From Neurospora crassa OR74A (Eukaryota; Ascomycota; Sordariomycetes; Sordariales; Sordariaceae), in the NCBI RefSeq assembly GCF_000182925.2, contig NC_026504.1, forward strand, positions 186,001 through 250,000: a stretch of DNA of 64,000 nucleotides, written 5' to 3'. This document shows positions 44,001-56,741 of this stretch, piece by piece. The position numbers and the translations under genes are program-made. The stretch's first letter is position 1, and every line of letters starts with the position of its first letter. A model generated the notes under the pieces. The model was not told where the DNA came from. It saw nothing but the letters and a program-made list of their open reading frames with translations, and made no database searches.

Positions 44001-46975
44001 AGAGGTAGGTATGTATGGAGAAGGCGACCACTCAGCGTCCGTAACAGAGCGCAAAGAACACACCGTAGTGTAGTATGTATGCAACCATGGAATCCGGGTT
44101 TGTTCTTCGGTGATGGAAAGAAAGAAAAAAAGCACCGGAGCGGCGCAGGCGCAGCCATAGCCTTCAACACGAGCCGTTGCCTGGTTCAGCCATAGTTGAA
44201 ACCGCAAAGGGGCTTGCAACTTGATGCGGTGCGCTTTCTGGGAAAAAAAAAGAGGTGTCTCGATTGGAGAGAAGCCAGACGAGGGAAAGAGACGGACGGG
44301 CGGAGACCGGTGACAACAGTGTCGGAACGAAACAGGAGTCGCGCCAGCTCCGGTTGGGCACCAGACACGCAAATGTCCTAAAATTGGACTGGAAATTAAG
44401 CACCACCGTGAGAACGGACGAGCCGGAGTGAATGAGGGGAAGAAGGGGGCATTGGGGATTGGAGGGAGTGGAAGGGAAGGGGGACGGACGGCGGGATCAG
44501 TGCGCGTGTCTGACCAGTCCTCCCGAATGCAACGCCGGAAGCCAAGAGAAAAGGGGCCGGGGTGGGTTCTTCTCTCTTTACAATATACTACGTACCTTGA
44601 TCGAGATTCCAGTCGTGTCATTCAATCCATCCATCCATCCAGCTTCCAGGCTCGGGCAAGTCTCTAATAGGTAGACATAGTAGGCAGATTGCCCGGGGCG
44701 TCAGTCACAGGCGCACAGCCGGCATCCTGCCCTGCCTGGCGCCGTGTCCTAGCTTGCATCATCATCAGGCTGTGGCTGTTTCGTCGAAAGCAACAAGGCG
44801 AAGATCTCCGTCATCATTTGGCGACGACGAGGTACCGTAAAGGCGTTAAAAACATGGCAATTTCAAAAGAATGCAATGACAAGCCACACAAGTTCGTTGT
44901 GCAATCCAGGGCACCTTCACTTTGGACCTCTCGATCGCCAGACCCCCTGAAATCCCGTTGCGTCCGGTGTGTGTGTGTGTGTGTGCGTTTTGTACTTCCA
45001 CGCGACCGGTAAATGTAACCGACCTCCGACGGAGAAGAGAGAGGACTGAAGCGCTGATGAGCTGACTGTGGGCTGGCTGGCTGGGCTGGCCGGGCTGACA
45101 CTGAGAGCTGTGCCATGTTTTTGTCGACTTGCGCGTGTGAAGAAGCTGTTTTCTATACAAAACTTGCAGCTCCATGCTTCCAATGCTTCTTTTGCATTTG
45201 CTCTCCAGATCTTCTCCAAAAAGAAGAAGCAAACGTCATGGTTCGGAATGATTGAGTGGAGCGTGCCCGAGATTGGAAGCCGGGTTCTTGACCGTCGACC
45301 CCTTGTCCAAACAAATGACAGAGTGGAAGCCCGGGCGGGCTGTGGGCAAGGGAAGGAAGCGGCCGACGACCGCAGCTAAATTGCAAGTGCACCACCACCA
45401 CCACCGTCAACAACATTTCAGTCACAAGCTGGAGGTGTTCGGACAGGAATTGGAAGGATGATGATGTCTCGGTCGCGGGGCCGGGTGCATCAGGTCAGTC
45501 AGACTGGGGGAACCTGTCCATCCGACCTCACCATGCCCGTCTGCTACTGAGCAATCACCACCATTTATTTATTTGTTCAGCGTAGAGGTAGTATTCAGCT
45601 CCATTCACGCGGCGGGATTCAGCCCCAAGTAGCTGCACTCGTTAGTGGCTGCAACCACCATAATGAACCCCGTGTCTCCCGGAACCCGACCTGCCCACCG
45701 TGTTGAATGTCCGCGCGGCTTGTGCATCCTTTAGTTGGTTTCTTTTCACACCTTATTATGCCTGGATGTGCTTCATAGATAACATTTGACTATTTACCTA
45801 GGTACGTATGTTCATGATACCTATGTAACAATGAGTCTCTTTGGTAATCAGGGCAGTACTAAGTAAGCTACCTCTACCTAAAGAGGGGCCTACCTAGTGC
45901 GAGATCAAATGCTAGGTGCCTCCCGGCCCGGACCCCAATTGTCTCCGGCCGCTGCGCAACAGGCAAGAAGCCCGCCCAGCACCAAAGCGGCTTTTGGTCC
46001 CAGCAGTCCAGCAGCGATGTGACAATGAGGCGACTGGAGCAGACCTCGAACGCATACCAAGGTCACGGTGACGCCGGTCGGGACCTCAGCTTGGCTGGCC
46101 CACAAACAAAAGTCACTTTCCCCCCCAAACCGGCTGGCGGGTGACTTCCGAAAGCGAAGGGGTCAAGGCCCCGCTTTAATTGACGAGCCCCGGCACCAGC
46201 AGCCGATCCGTCCGTTCCCATTGTGGCTCGCAGGCGGCAGACGGGTCGCCAGACGGTGCCCGCTTGGAGACAGAGCTGCCGCCGAAAAGGCTCGACTGCT
46301 CCCTTTTCACCCCCCTCCACCCCCCCGTGCTTCCTGCCGCGCGCCCGCCCACAAAGAGGCACCATCCCTCTCTCTGCCATTCTCCCGTCTTCTTTCTCCG
46401 TCCCCTTCCCTCCCTTTTCCTGTCCCGTGTTTCTCGCCTCCCGATCTCTCTCTCTCTTACTCTCTCTCTCCGCGGAACACTTTTGTCCACCGCGTCAACC
46501 AGCCCGGCGCCGTGATCCATCCATCATCGTCAATCAGTTCACAAACGTCTCTCTCCGACTGCTCTGCTCCCGTCTTTTTCTCGACCCGCAAAACCCATTC
46601 GTCGCTGGATTTCCAGCACGACTAGTCCTCGGCGCGACCTCCGGCCTTTTTCGCTTCCAGCTCCGGTTGAGTCGGCCATTATTCGGCACCCCGTCCTTCG
46701 CGCCTTCACTTTCATCTTCTTCAACTTCTCCTTTTTTTTTCTCCCACCAAGCACCATCAGCGACACCAACAACAACAGCGTCATTGTCATCGTCGTCGCA
46801 TTTTCAACACCATACATAGACATACAATTATTATTGTCGTCATTCTGCGCATCGTGATTCAAGTCGATTTCCCGCCAGCCAAACAAGCATCAATAACAGC
46901 AACACGCACCATCCGATCTATCCCGAGCAAACACCCTCTTTACTACATACAGCCCCGTCTGGTCACCGAAGGGAA
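41071..46975. other. 5.9-kb gene-free region upstream of the Zn2Cys6 gene
   Basis: Many short open frames exist on both strands but none is protein-like. Base composition is mixed to GC-rich with long purine or pyrimidine stretches. The last 600 bases (from about 46380) are a C/T-rich leader with many short upstream ATGs and a CAACAACAAC-type stretch. A regulatory or non-coding-RNA role is possible, since regulator genes in this group often have long upstream regions. Confidence 0.45.
43221..43257. repeat. Short tandem repeat, ~12-bp unit
   Basis: About three copies of GTCACCGACTAT in direct succession, the last incomplete and followed by GACCGAC. Confidence 0.85.
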
Positions 46976-49900
46976 ATGTCGTCGGTCGTGAGGTCCACGG
47001 CCCTCCGCGCTGGAGGAGCCTGTGTTCGGTGTCGCAAGGGCAAGACCAAGTGTGTGTACGAGAACGGCCGAGCACCCTGCAAGAACTGCGCCAAGGGGAT
47101 GCACGAATGCTATCTTCCCTCGGAGAGCATGGCTCACGCCCACGGAGGAGTCGCACCGAGCAATCGCCAACAACGACCACGGGAAAGTCTCCCCAATGAA
47201 CGCATCGTGCCCACGTCTGCTGGCGACCGCGGAGGACCCCCGTCCGTCGGTGCGTCGCGTCACGTCTCTACTACCAACGAAAAGTACGTGCTTTCCTAGT
47301 CCTTTTCTTGTATTGTTGTCGTCGTTGTTGTCCTTTTCTCCTTCGACTATTCTATTTACTACGTACTACACTACTTAGCTACACTATCAAAGTCATGATG
47401 GCAATCCAAGTGGTTTTGTCTATTGTCTTATCCAACTACCCTTTGCGGGCTTTTCCACTTGGCTTGGTTCCCCCAATTCATCATCCTCTTTTTTTTTCTT
47501 TTTTTCTGTTCCCACTGTTTGCCAGTCAAGGGAGGTGCTGGACACCTACTTGCCTCTCCCCTCCGGCTCGGCTCCCCCTTTGGTGGCCCCGACAAGTTCC
47601 CGTCAGTGGACGCAAGCGCCGGAATCAGCGATGCGCGCATTCCGCTATCCGCCCGCCTCCTTCTCGCCAACTGCCCACTCGCAGCAGGCAGTCATCACTC
47701 ACTGGGCGCACGGCCACCGCCGAGGTGGGCACATGCTGCTGGGTGCTGCTGCTGGGTGCTGCTGCTGCTGCTCCACGGCGGGGTGGTTGCCTTGGTGGAC
47801 GCTCCTGCCCGCCTGCCCGCCCGTCCACACCGGAGGCAGAGTGCATTTTCTAGCGCTGCCTCTTCGGAGCAACAAGGATGCACCGTCCCCCGACCCCCCA
47901 TTTTTTTTTCCCTCCGACGCCCGGCTTCCCATTCTCGAACCGTCTTTGTACCCCATTCCTTCCCATTGCTCGCCTTGCTCCGTGCGCACCTCTCGGCCGC
48001 CATTCCGATCTCCTGCCCTTTTCCTACCCTTTTCCCTACCCCCCCTCATTTCCCGGCAGCCCCGTGCACCCCCCTCTTTCGACACCCATCCTGCAAACGG
48101 AGCCAACGGAGGGTTTTTGGTGAGGAGGCTTGGTCACCATTACACATTTTCGCCCAGTGCCGCCGCGTCAGTGCGCGCAGAGGGGCTGCTTTCGGGTTGC
48201 CGGCCCTTCCACTTTCCGGCACCGGCATCATTGCCTTGCTCCACATTTGCCCGCCCCGAGGCCCCGATGCGATAAGATAAGCATCCATCGTCAACACAGT
48301 CAACACCAACGGGAAACATCGCGGGTTGTTCCTTCCCTTGGGTGTTTGCAACACCTACCGCCTGTCCTTTGCCCTGCAGGCCACAAACTGCCCATTGAGT
48401 TTCCTTAAATCTGTTCTGCTGCAACACCTTTTCCAGGGTCTGGCCACCACCACACCTTCATTCATTGACAGCAAAACTACACGTCTGACAAGCATCTCCA
48501 TCCGCCACTCATCTATACCATCTTCCACACTACTACTATATTTCCCGGTGTCGAGTTTACATTACATTGAACCGGATCATGACTAACAAGCGTACCTTTT
48601 CCAGACTCACCCCCGAACTCCTCCAAGAATGCGAGCGCGTCATCAACAAGACCCTCCCAGCATGTGTCGCCTTCCACAAGCCCTCCTGCCTACAGCAGCT
48701 CAAGAATGCGTCGATGGAATGGACCTTGGTTAATGCCCTCCTCACCACAGCCGCTCGCCATTCCCCGGCCATGATTCGACGATATGGAGGACAACTCGGC
48801 GGCGCAGGCGCTGCTGAGCACTTTGCCCAGAAGGCCGGTCAACTGGTGATGCAGTCCTTGGCCTCCCCTAGCCTCGCCGATATCCAGGCCCTCTGCCTTC
48901 TCGTCATCCACGAATGGGGTTGCAGAGAGGCTGTTCGTGCCTACATTTATCTCGGCCAAGCTGCTCGTATGATCCAGATGTACAGGATTGTCTCCGCCCA
49001 GCAGCGAAACTCCGACCCCGATCAGTTTTTGCAGGACGAAAGCTTTCGCCGTACTCTGTGGCTCATCTACATTCTCGACTGCTTCCTTACCAGCAGCCCC
49101 GGCCGTCGCCCCGCTCTTTCGACCCACGATGTTGTCGATGTTGCTTTGCCGTGCGCGGATATGAACTTTAACTTTGGCAGCCCTGTTGTTGTCAGAACCA
49201 TCAGCGGCGCCGCGCCGTCCCACGCGGAGCCCGGTGCTGCTCTCTCGGAGGTTGGCGAGTTTGGTCACATTGTTCTGGCTACTCAAGCTTGGCGGAACGT
49301 TGTCGAGATGATGACCACCACCACTCTCGAAACGTTCGACGACCAACGGTGCCTTGGACTGGAGGCCGACATCGATACCCTCCGCCAGTCGCTTCCTCCC
49401 CACTTTGCTGATAAGCCCGGGCAGATCAACCTTCACATTACCATGGGCAGTGGCTATACTTACGCCATGATTCACTGTCTCCTCAACTGCGGCACCATCT
49501 TTGTCAACCGACGCCGCATCCTACAGGTGGTAACAGACGAGAACTTTACCATCGATGCCTGGCGCATGGCTTCACACACGCACATGCAAACCGTTGACCG
49601 CATCTTTGCCGCTTCCCATAGCATCATCCACTCTCTTCTCGCCCTTGAGCACGGAGCCGACAAGGACATAATGGTGTGCTTCCCGATTTTCATGCTCTTT
49701 TCAGCCTTTACCGCCGGCTCAACCGTAGCATACCTTACCCTAAAGGGCCTCGCTCCGTCTACCGTGACCGAATCCGCTAGCAGCATCGTTCGAGACAGCT
49801 TGCGCCTCTGCCAGGATGGATCCGAGTCGTGGCCCCTGGTTACGCCCTGGGCTCGTCATCTTACAGTTATGTCCAAGGTCTTGCGCGATATGAAGGTACT

Positions 49901-50441
49901 GGGCCGTGACCGTGAAGCGCGCGAAGACAGCCGCGCCACGATGCACGCTACTTCCCCTCACATTAAAGATGACATGGCCACGCCTCCCGACAACACCAAC
50001 CCTGAAGCCATGGAGTTCGATACCGTCCCGCCCAATAGCACCGCTCCTGGGTCGCAGCCACCCAATGCTGCTTCACCCGGGCTTCCCACTCCGACCATCG
50101 AGGGAGCAGGTGGTAGCGAAGTTGGCGAAACCCCGCTCGTTAGACGTCCCGGCATCACCACCATTAACGGTGGATCGGTCGGCGCGGTGGATACCAGGGT
50201 TGCAACGACTAGCCCGCCGCCGCACGCGACACCGGTACTGCAGCATCAGCAGATGAAGGTGGACTCGCCTAGCGCGCAATCGTCGGTGTCGAACCAGGGA
50301 GTGGCCAACGCCCAGGGAGCGAGTGTCCCTCCTGGAGGCGCGGATGCTGTGGACATGACGGCTAATGAACTATGCCAGGCATTCGAGAGGCAGTTGTTGG
50401 AGTTGGATGATTTGGCTGCATTTATGGGTGGTGGTGTTTGA
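46976..50441 (+). CDS. Zn(II)2Cys6 transcription factor with fungal_trans domain
   Basis: Predicted 714 aa from exons 46976-47283 and 48605-50441. The binuclear zinc cluster near residues 16-45 fits C-x2-C-x6-C-x8-C-x2-C-x6-C (CVRCRKGKTKC, then CKNCAKGMHEC). The intron is 1,321 nt (donor GTACGT, branch site GACTAACAAG, acceptor TTCCAG), and the join is in frame (NEK|LTPELLQEC). After it comes a middle-homology region: NALLTTAARHSP, WGCREAVRAYIYLGQAARM, ESFRRTLWLIYILDCFLTS and ALSTHDVVDVALPC. The tail (about 470-714) is Pro/Ser/Thr/Gln-rich and ends in an acidic LELDDLAAFMGGGV that may activate transcription. The target pathway is unknown; the neighbouring transporters are candidates by position only. 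Small extra exons inside the long intron cannot be excluded, so the linker length is uncertain. Confidence 0.88.
47284..48604 (+). other. Unusually long intron of the Zn2Cys6 gene
   Basis: 1,321 nt with standard GT-AG ends and a consensus branch site 16 bases before the acceptor. It is C-rich with runs of T, and contains GCTGCTGGGTGCTGCTGCTGG-type CTG repeats near 47738-47772. All three forward frames carry long proline-rich open stretches, which I read as composition artefacts rather than exons. Confidence 0.7.
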
Positions 50442-51595
50442 AGCTGTCACTCGAGGTTGATCTTTGCGGGATTTGTATGATACGATGAGGTGATGGACTT
50501 GCCTGTGTCATTATGAGGATGATATAAGTGGTGGATGTCGATGGCATTCTCTGGGTACTTGGCTTCTCTGCCTCTGTTTCTTTTGTCTTTCTTCTTCTAC
50601 CTGTTCTTCAGGATCAGAACTGTTGTAGGACGGATTGGCGGCATTGTCTGCAACGGACGGAACAATTGCGTCGTGTGGTTTCGGTCAGTCAGTGACATGA
50701 CCCCGTAAATTCGGGTGGTATTGGCTTGGTTTGGTTTGGTATGGTTGGTTGGTTGGTCGGTGTTACAGGAGTTTTGATGACGCTTTTGTCGTCGCTGTTG
50801 ATCATCATGGGTGAATGCTCTTTCGGCCTTTGGGTTTGTTTTGTTCGCTTGTCGTTCGAAGTTTGTATCTGATTCTGCTTAGTTATTATTTTTGCGAAGA
50901 TAGGACTTGTATGTCCACTTGTTTCGTTTATTAGCGATTGCCATATTGATGAAAGGATAAAGAAGACTGTTCACGCTGCTTGGTTGTGAGGTTCCCCTCT
51001 CTCTGCTATTGTTGCATGGACGATTGATCCGATGCCGTTGTGTTTGGAAAACGTTGTCCACAGTCAGAAATGTATGGACAACGCTCGCCGTGACCGGATA
51101 TATTGAGCCGATCGATACCTTGCATGCATGGAAGCCATGCTCTCTCGGACAACTACCGGATATAATGGATTGACACTGCTGCGAGAACGAACGAACGAAC
51201 GATCAGCGGGTTTTGGCGCCGGGTACCTTTCTCCATGACTGCAAAACTCCACGTGCAGATAAGACAAAGACAGATGGACAATGGGCACGATGCTACACGT
51301 GTACACGCACGCACACCGGCATCCGAATTGCCGGGTCCACTCACATTTTGTGACCAGATTTATTACCCTAGTGTAATGTAGTGTACGTTACCACAACTCG
51401 GCTGCTGGGGTGGCAAAAGAAACCTTAGTTTATAGTACGTATGAGAATTGAGAGATGGCTGGTTCGTTGCGTTTAGGTCCCTCATTGCTTCCTTCTTGGG
51501 TGTGTAGTGTAGAGCTACTGTTATGAGCGAACGAGTTACCTAGAGGTATGTAACTGATTCTCTTCTGCCTGTCTGCCTGCGCTGTAACATAATGA

Positions 51596-51658
51596 TGACG
51601 ATAATAATGATGATGGTGGTGGTGGTGGTGACGGTGACGGTGACGGTGTGGTGGTGGC
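51596..51658. repeat. GAT/GGT/GGTGAC microsatellite
   Basis: Compound simple repeat: ATAATAATGATGATG, then GGT triplets, then three GACGGT units, then GTGGTGG. Confidence 0.9.
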
Positions 51659-52221
51659 TTACTAACCTCATATCCCCCCATGGCGCTCACTCAACATGGA
51701 CTTAACCTTGGATCCTACCTACCTATCTACATATGGTTGTTCATTCACTCCTGGTACCGAATGGCGTGCAAAACCTGAGGTGATGAGATATGAGATGAGT
51801 AAGTCCGTTCCTTGGCACTCATCAATTTTTCCTTTTTTTTGTGAGGAACCTCCAGTTTTTGGTGTTCATGATTCATGATTCATGAATGAATCGTCAACAC
51901 CCACACAAGGAACAAGATAAGCATCCGCCCGTCAGTAAGATGACATCCGAGGCATGGAAGGTTGTAACCTCAAGGCCGACAACCTAAGAGTCAAGACCCC
52001 GCCGGGATCTCGGCTTTCGGTACTTGTAGCGGTATACACTACCTAGTGCACGGGCAGTCTAGTTTAGTGTAAATAGTGGGGTCCAACCCCAGATGTTTGT
52101 TTCGTTTTGTTTCGTTTTGTGTGTGGCAAGAAGCTGCGGAAATCACGAAGGCTGGTGCGGGCCCCGCGCTGGATACGTAAGTACGTACGTAGGTACCTAC
52201 GTAAGCCTCTGCCGGGGAGGG

Positions 52222-52238
52222 AAAAAAAAAAAAAAAAA
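52222..52238. repeat. A17 homopolymer
   Basis: Run of 17 adenines in intergenic DNA, preceded by a palindromic GTACGTACGTAGGTACCTACG-type stretch at about 52181-52202. Confidence 0.9.
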
Positions 52239-52649
52239 GGTTAAATGCTGTGAACTCCGCCGTTAGTGCGACTACATAGTGACAAAAAGACAGGCTGCTA
52301 CAAAAGGCGTGACGGCTATACCGGCAAAGGATTCTAGTTTTCTGTAGGGTGGAAGTATCACGCTAACTCCCGTCTCTTTTATCCCCGGCAGTGGAGGTGT
52401 AGATAAGGTAAGGTATAAGCGACGCCGGGCCGAGACCGAGGTGGTGGTGGTGGTGGTGGCGGGCGGAGAACCTGGATTTTTTTTGATTTTTTTTACACTA
52501 CACTTTCGGAGATCAGATCCAGCCCGGCGTCGGCGTGTGGGGGAATTTCCACAATTTAGTGTTTGACTCGCACACACTTTACTTGTACGTACCTTGTTAC
52601 CTGTTGACTGTTTATATATACAAAGAGAAATGCACCAATTGGGATTATG

Positions 52650-52675
52650 TTTTTTTTTTTTTTTTTTTTTTTTTT
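52650..52675. repeat. T26 homopolymer
   Basis: Run of 26 thymines in intergenic DNA; its length is likely to vary between strains and is error-prone in sequencing. Confidence 0.9.
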
Positions 52676-53470
52676 GTTGAGGCCAAGTCTCGTAGCTTGA
52701 CGTTTTGACCGACACAAGCCGATGTTCTTTTTTTTGTCAAAGAAAACTTGTCGCGCGAGACGATGTTGACTGCTGTATCGAGTGTTACTGTCGTGAGTGT
52801 GACATTTTGAGAACTGGAAGTTGGAACATGCAGCTGAAGACTTTCCATTTTGGAGAAGTTGAACGTGACGGTGACATCAGACTGCCATTTGCAGGCGCTT
52901 TGCTGTAGCGGTGCTCACAGTTACACCACCACCAACAACAACAAGATTTGTAATTCGGCTTCAAAGAAGACGCCTTTGGGTGATAATTTATCCAGGGCAG
53001 GGCAGGACAGGGCAGGGCAGGGCAGCCCTCCTTGGTTGTTTTCCATCGCCTACTATCCCAAAGAGGGCAGGCGTGCAGATTCGTGCGTGGACGGGGTGTC
53101 GTGTGTAAGATGGATGGAATCATGGAACGAGAGATCTCACCAGCCGCGCTAACAAATAACAAAAGGCAAAAAAAAGAAAAAGCAAAGCCGATGACACGGC
53201 GGCTGACCGGCACCGGCACCGGCGCCCCCCCCTCCCCTCCCCTCCCCTCTCTGGCCTCTGCAGGTCCCCTCAACGGGAAAAAGGAATCTCGAACTCCCGT
53301 GCTGAACCATTCGCTCGGCATGATCGACTGGCCGTGAGTGGTCAGAATGTCTTTTTTGGCTAGCCGCTTGTCATCGGCACTAATGCCGATGCCGGTGCTC
53401 GGCTTTGTATGTGTAAGTGGACAGGAGTCACTAACAAACGTTACATGGAGGGTATGTGGGGAATGTGGGA

Positions 53471-53502
53471 CACCACCACCACCACCACCACCACCACCGC
53501 CG
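53471..53502. repeat. (CAC)n microsatellite
   Basis: About nine CAC/ACC triplets followed by CCGCCGCC, about 770 bp before the JEN1-type transporter start. Confidence 0.9.
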
Positions 53503-54269
53503 CCTGCAGTGGGTGAGTGAGAGAGGGAAGTCGTCTACGCTAAGCTTTTCCCAGCTGACAGGGTTTCCATGGAAAGGGCAAGTCAGATTGCACTTGACTC
53601 AAGTGGTGCTGCAGGTTACACTACATGACTCTACCAAATTGAAGCTAGTGGGAGTCAGTGAGGAGAAGGAAAGAAAGGAAGGAAGGAAAGCGTGTCGATC
53701 GCTTGCCTTTTCTGGGCTCTGAGATTACGATGGAACTGAGGAAGAAAAGGCAAGACAGACGGGAATGACAACGGTCAGTGGCCGAGATAGGCCAAACAGC
53801 GAGGATGGATTGAAGTAGTAGAAGAGATTTCTAACAAGATAACGGGGGAGTATTGCATCTGTCGAGTTCAGTTCCTGGCAGGTGGTAGTGTGATGTAGTT
53901 AGTGTATGTAGATATCTCGGGTAGGTAGGTATATGGATGTAGTCGTCCCCCCTCATCCATCGGTTCATCCCATCCTCCTTCTTCTTTCCCTCTGTCTTGT
54001 CTCTTTTTTTTTTCGTCTGAACGCCTGACGAACTCCAGTTCCTACCTATACATTGACCGAGACGTGGGGACTCGTTCATCTTGTATTCACCGATCCTCAC
54101 CTTGCGACTACCTATCACACCGACAACCCACCCACAGCGACCTACTCTCCATATGTTTTAGACACCTGATTACCGTGACCGCCGCGACAAGGCGTCTACT
54201 TACACACCGATACTTAGCCTCCGTTACGACACCAGCCTACAAACACCGATACCGATTCCAGATTCCATA

Positions 54270-54977
54270 ATGGCGTCCCCCGACCCCGAAAAGGCGGGCT
54301 CACCCGGACACGGCTTGGGTGGAATGGACCACTCCCACCAATACACCGAAAACAACGGGATGAATACCATCATTGACGAAAATGGCCACGAACAACCACC
54401 GCACCATGGCATGTCAATTGGACAGTACGTCAAGACGCGATTCACGACACTCAAGCCGGCGATGCGACCGGCGCCCAACCCGATCAGGCTGTTGAGGATG
54501 ATCACGGGGCGACAATGGGCTTTCTTTGGGGTTGCTTTCTTTGCTTGGGTTAGTTTTTGTTGTTCTCATTTTCATCACCGCTTCGTCCATCACCATCATC
54601 ATCACCATCTTTCTACATACCCCACCCACATCACTTTCAGTCCCCATGCATTGTCAACACTTCCATTTCCATGTCCATGTTATCAACTTACAAGCCTCAT
54701 CCATCCACACTTACTATATCAAATTACCACTAACACCCAACCTTGCTCAATTCAGACATGGGACGCCTTTGACTTCTTCACCGTCTCCCTCACCGTCGAG
54801 GAGCTCGCCAAGGACTTTGGCAAGACCAACACGGACATTACCTGGGGCATCACGCTGGTGCTCATGCTGCGCTCCATTGGCGCCATCTCGTTTGGCATTG
54901 CGGCCGATCGGTACGGAAGGAAGTGGCCATTTGTGGTTAACAATTTGCTTTTCATTGTTTTGGAGCTGGTAAGTTTT

Positions 54978-55019
<42 letters not shown>

Positions 55020-56741
55020 CTTTCCCTTAGGTATCTTCCTTAAACACATTGGCCCCCCTTTGGTGGAACCGGATTGTCATGATGACGATGACGATGAGGG
55101 GTCTGATTTGCGAAGGGTCCGAACAAACGGAAAAAGCGGAAGTGATGTCATGGCGCCATGACATGTTGCTGTTGTTCCTGGATGATCCCCCGCAATTCCG
55201 TCTCGGGAGCAACCGAATGTCATGACTTGGCTTCACTTGGCAATCAATGCAATGCCTGTGTTTGGCGTGTCTGGTTAGGGAACTGGGGAACGACGCAGCC
55301 AAGACTGCGCCCAGAAACCCCCCCATGGACATCGCTTGGCTTCGTGGCTTTCTCTTGCATCTAAGCGAAGAAGCATCCTTTTCCCCTTGGAGAAAAGCTT
55401 GTTTGGTTGTCTGTCCTTTTCGGTGTGTTTGGGGTAGAAATGGGATGGGGTCTTGGCTTTGTCTCTCTCTCATTTCACCGTCATGGATGCCGCCATCACC
55501 ATCATCACCATGCCAGCAATGGCTTGACGCACATCCACTAACATGATCACTACCACCAGGGCACCGCCTTCTCGCAAACCTACTCCCAATTCCTCGCTTG
55601 CCGCGCCCTCTTCGGCATCGCCATGGGCGGTCTCTACGGCAACGCTGCCGCCACCGCCCTCGAAGACCTACCCCCTGCCGCCCGCGGCTTGATGTCCGGC
55701 CTCCTGCAACAAGGTTACGCCTTCGGCTATCTTTTGGCAACCGCATTTGCCCGCGGGCTGGTCAACACCACCTCGCACGGCTGGCGTCCGCTCTTCTGGT
55801 TCGGTGCTTGCCCGCCCGTCTTGATTATCGCATTGCGACTGCTGCTTCCCGAGACAGAGATTTACGAACAACATGCTTCTGTGCGACGCACCGCGCGCGC
55901 TAATGGTCACGACAAGGGAGGCGTCAGCGCGACTTTCCTGCGGGAGGGCAAGGTCGCCATCAAGAAGCACTGGCTCATTCTGATCTACCTGGTGCTGCTC
56001 ATGGCCGGATTCAACTTCATGTCCCACGGCTCCCAGGACTTGTACCCCACCATGCTCCGCTCGCAATACTCGTTCAGCGCCAACGCCGTGACAGTAACCC
56101 AGGTCGTCGCCAACCTCGGCGCCATGTCGGGCGGCATCATTGTCGGATTTGCCTCGCAGATCTTTGGCCGCCGCATCTCCATCATTGTCATGTGCATCAT
56201 CGGCGGCGCCTTGCTGTACCCGTACACCTTCATTTCGTCCAAGAGGCTCATCGCCGCCGCCTTCTTTGAGCAATTCGCTGTCCAGGGAGCTTGGGGTGTT
56301 ATCCCAATTCATTTGATGGAGCTGTCCCCGGGAGCGTTCCGCACGTTTGTGGTGGGTACTTCGTACCAGCTCGGAAACCTGGTGTCGAGCGCTAGTTCGA
56401 CCATTGAAAGTACCATTGGCGAACGGTTCCCTCTCGAAAATGGCGGCGGAAAAGTGGGGTACGAGTACGGAAAAGTTATCTGTATCTTTATGGGGTGTGT
56501 GTATGTCTACACGATTCTCCTGACGTTCGTGGGGCCCGAGTACCTGGGACGCAGCTTTGATGTGAGCGAGGACGAGGATGTAAGGGAGGTAGCAGGCGAG
56601 GAAGTGGTGAGGGGGGCTGTTATTGCGAGTCACATGCATGGACATGGACACGGAGGGGATGCGGAGGGGAGTGGAAGTGGAAGTGAGGGCGGGGAAGGGG
56701 TTGGTGGGAAGGCGCAGGGAAAGGAGGTGGAGGTGGCATAG
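54270..56741 (+). CDS. MFS carboxylate transporter, JEN1-type
   Basis: Predicted 557 aa from exons 54270-54548, 54756-54968 and 55560-56741, with introns of 207 and 591 nt, both phase 0 with GT-AG ends. The start of helix 1 in exon 2 reads WDAFDFFTVSLTVEELA, the signature of the fungal lactate/pyruvate (Jen1) group. The MFS loop motif ADRYGRKWP lies between helices 2 and 3, and a second loop motif FASQIFGRRISIIV lies after helix 7. GAWGVIPIHLMELSPGAFR and TSYQLGNLVSS are also typical of the group. It should import mono- or dicarboxylates with protons at the plasma membrane. The N-terminus (1-75) is cytosolic and polar; the C-terminal tail is His/Gly/Glu-rich (HMHGHGHGG). Intron 2 starts with a 40-base T run. 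The start is supported by the leader context and a good ATGGCG. Confidence 0.92.
54980..55019 (+). repeat. T40 tract inside transporter intron 2
   Basis: Forty consecutive thymines begin 11 bases after the intron donor. This is not at the 3' splice site, so it is not an ordinary polypyrimidine tract. Confidence 0.9.

Larger units (their letters stand above)
50442..54269. other. 3.8-kb gene-free region with microsatellites
   Basis: No supported gene. Simple repeats are listed separately. C-rich runs (CCCCTCCCCTCCCCTC near 53228) and a GGGCA tandem (52996-53026) occur in the half closer to the transporter start. The final 250 bases form a plausible leader. Confidence 0.45.

Noticed and set aside
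47423-48280. Proline/serine-rich open frames of 250-285 codons inside the regulator intron
   Set aside because: Overlapping frames are open at once because the DNA is C-rich; no conserved motif; bounded by good intron signals with an in-frame exon join.
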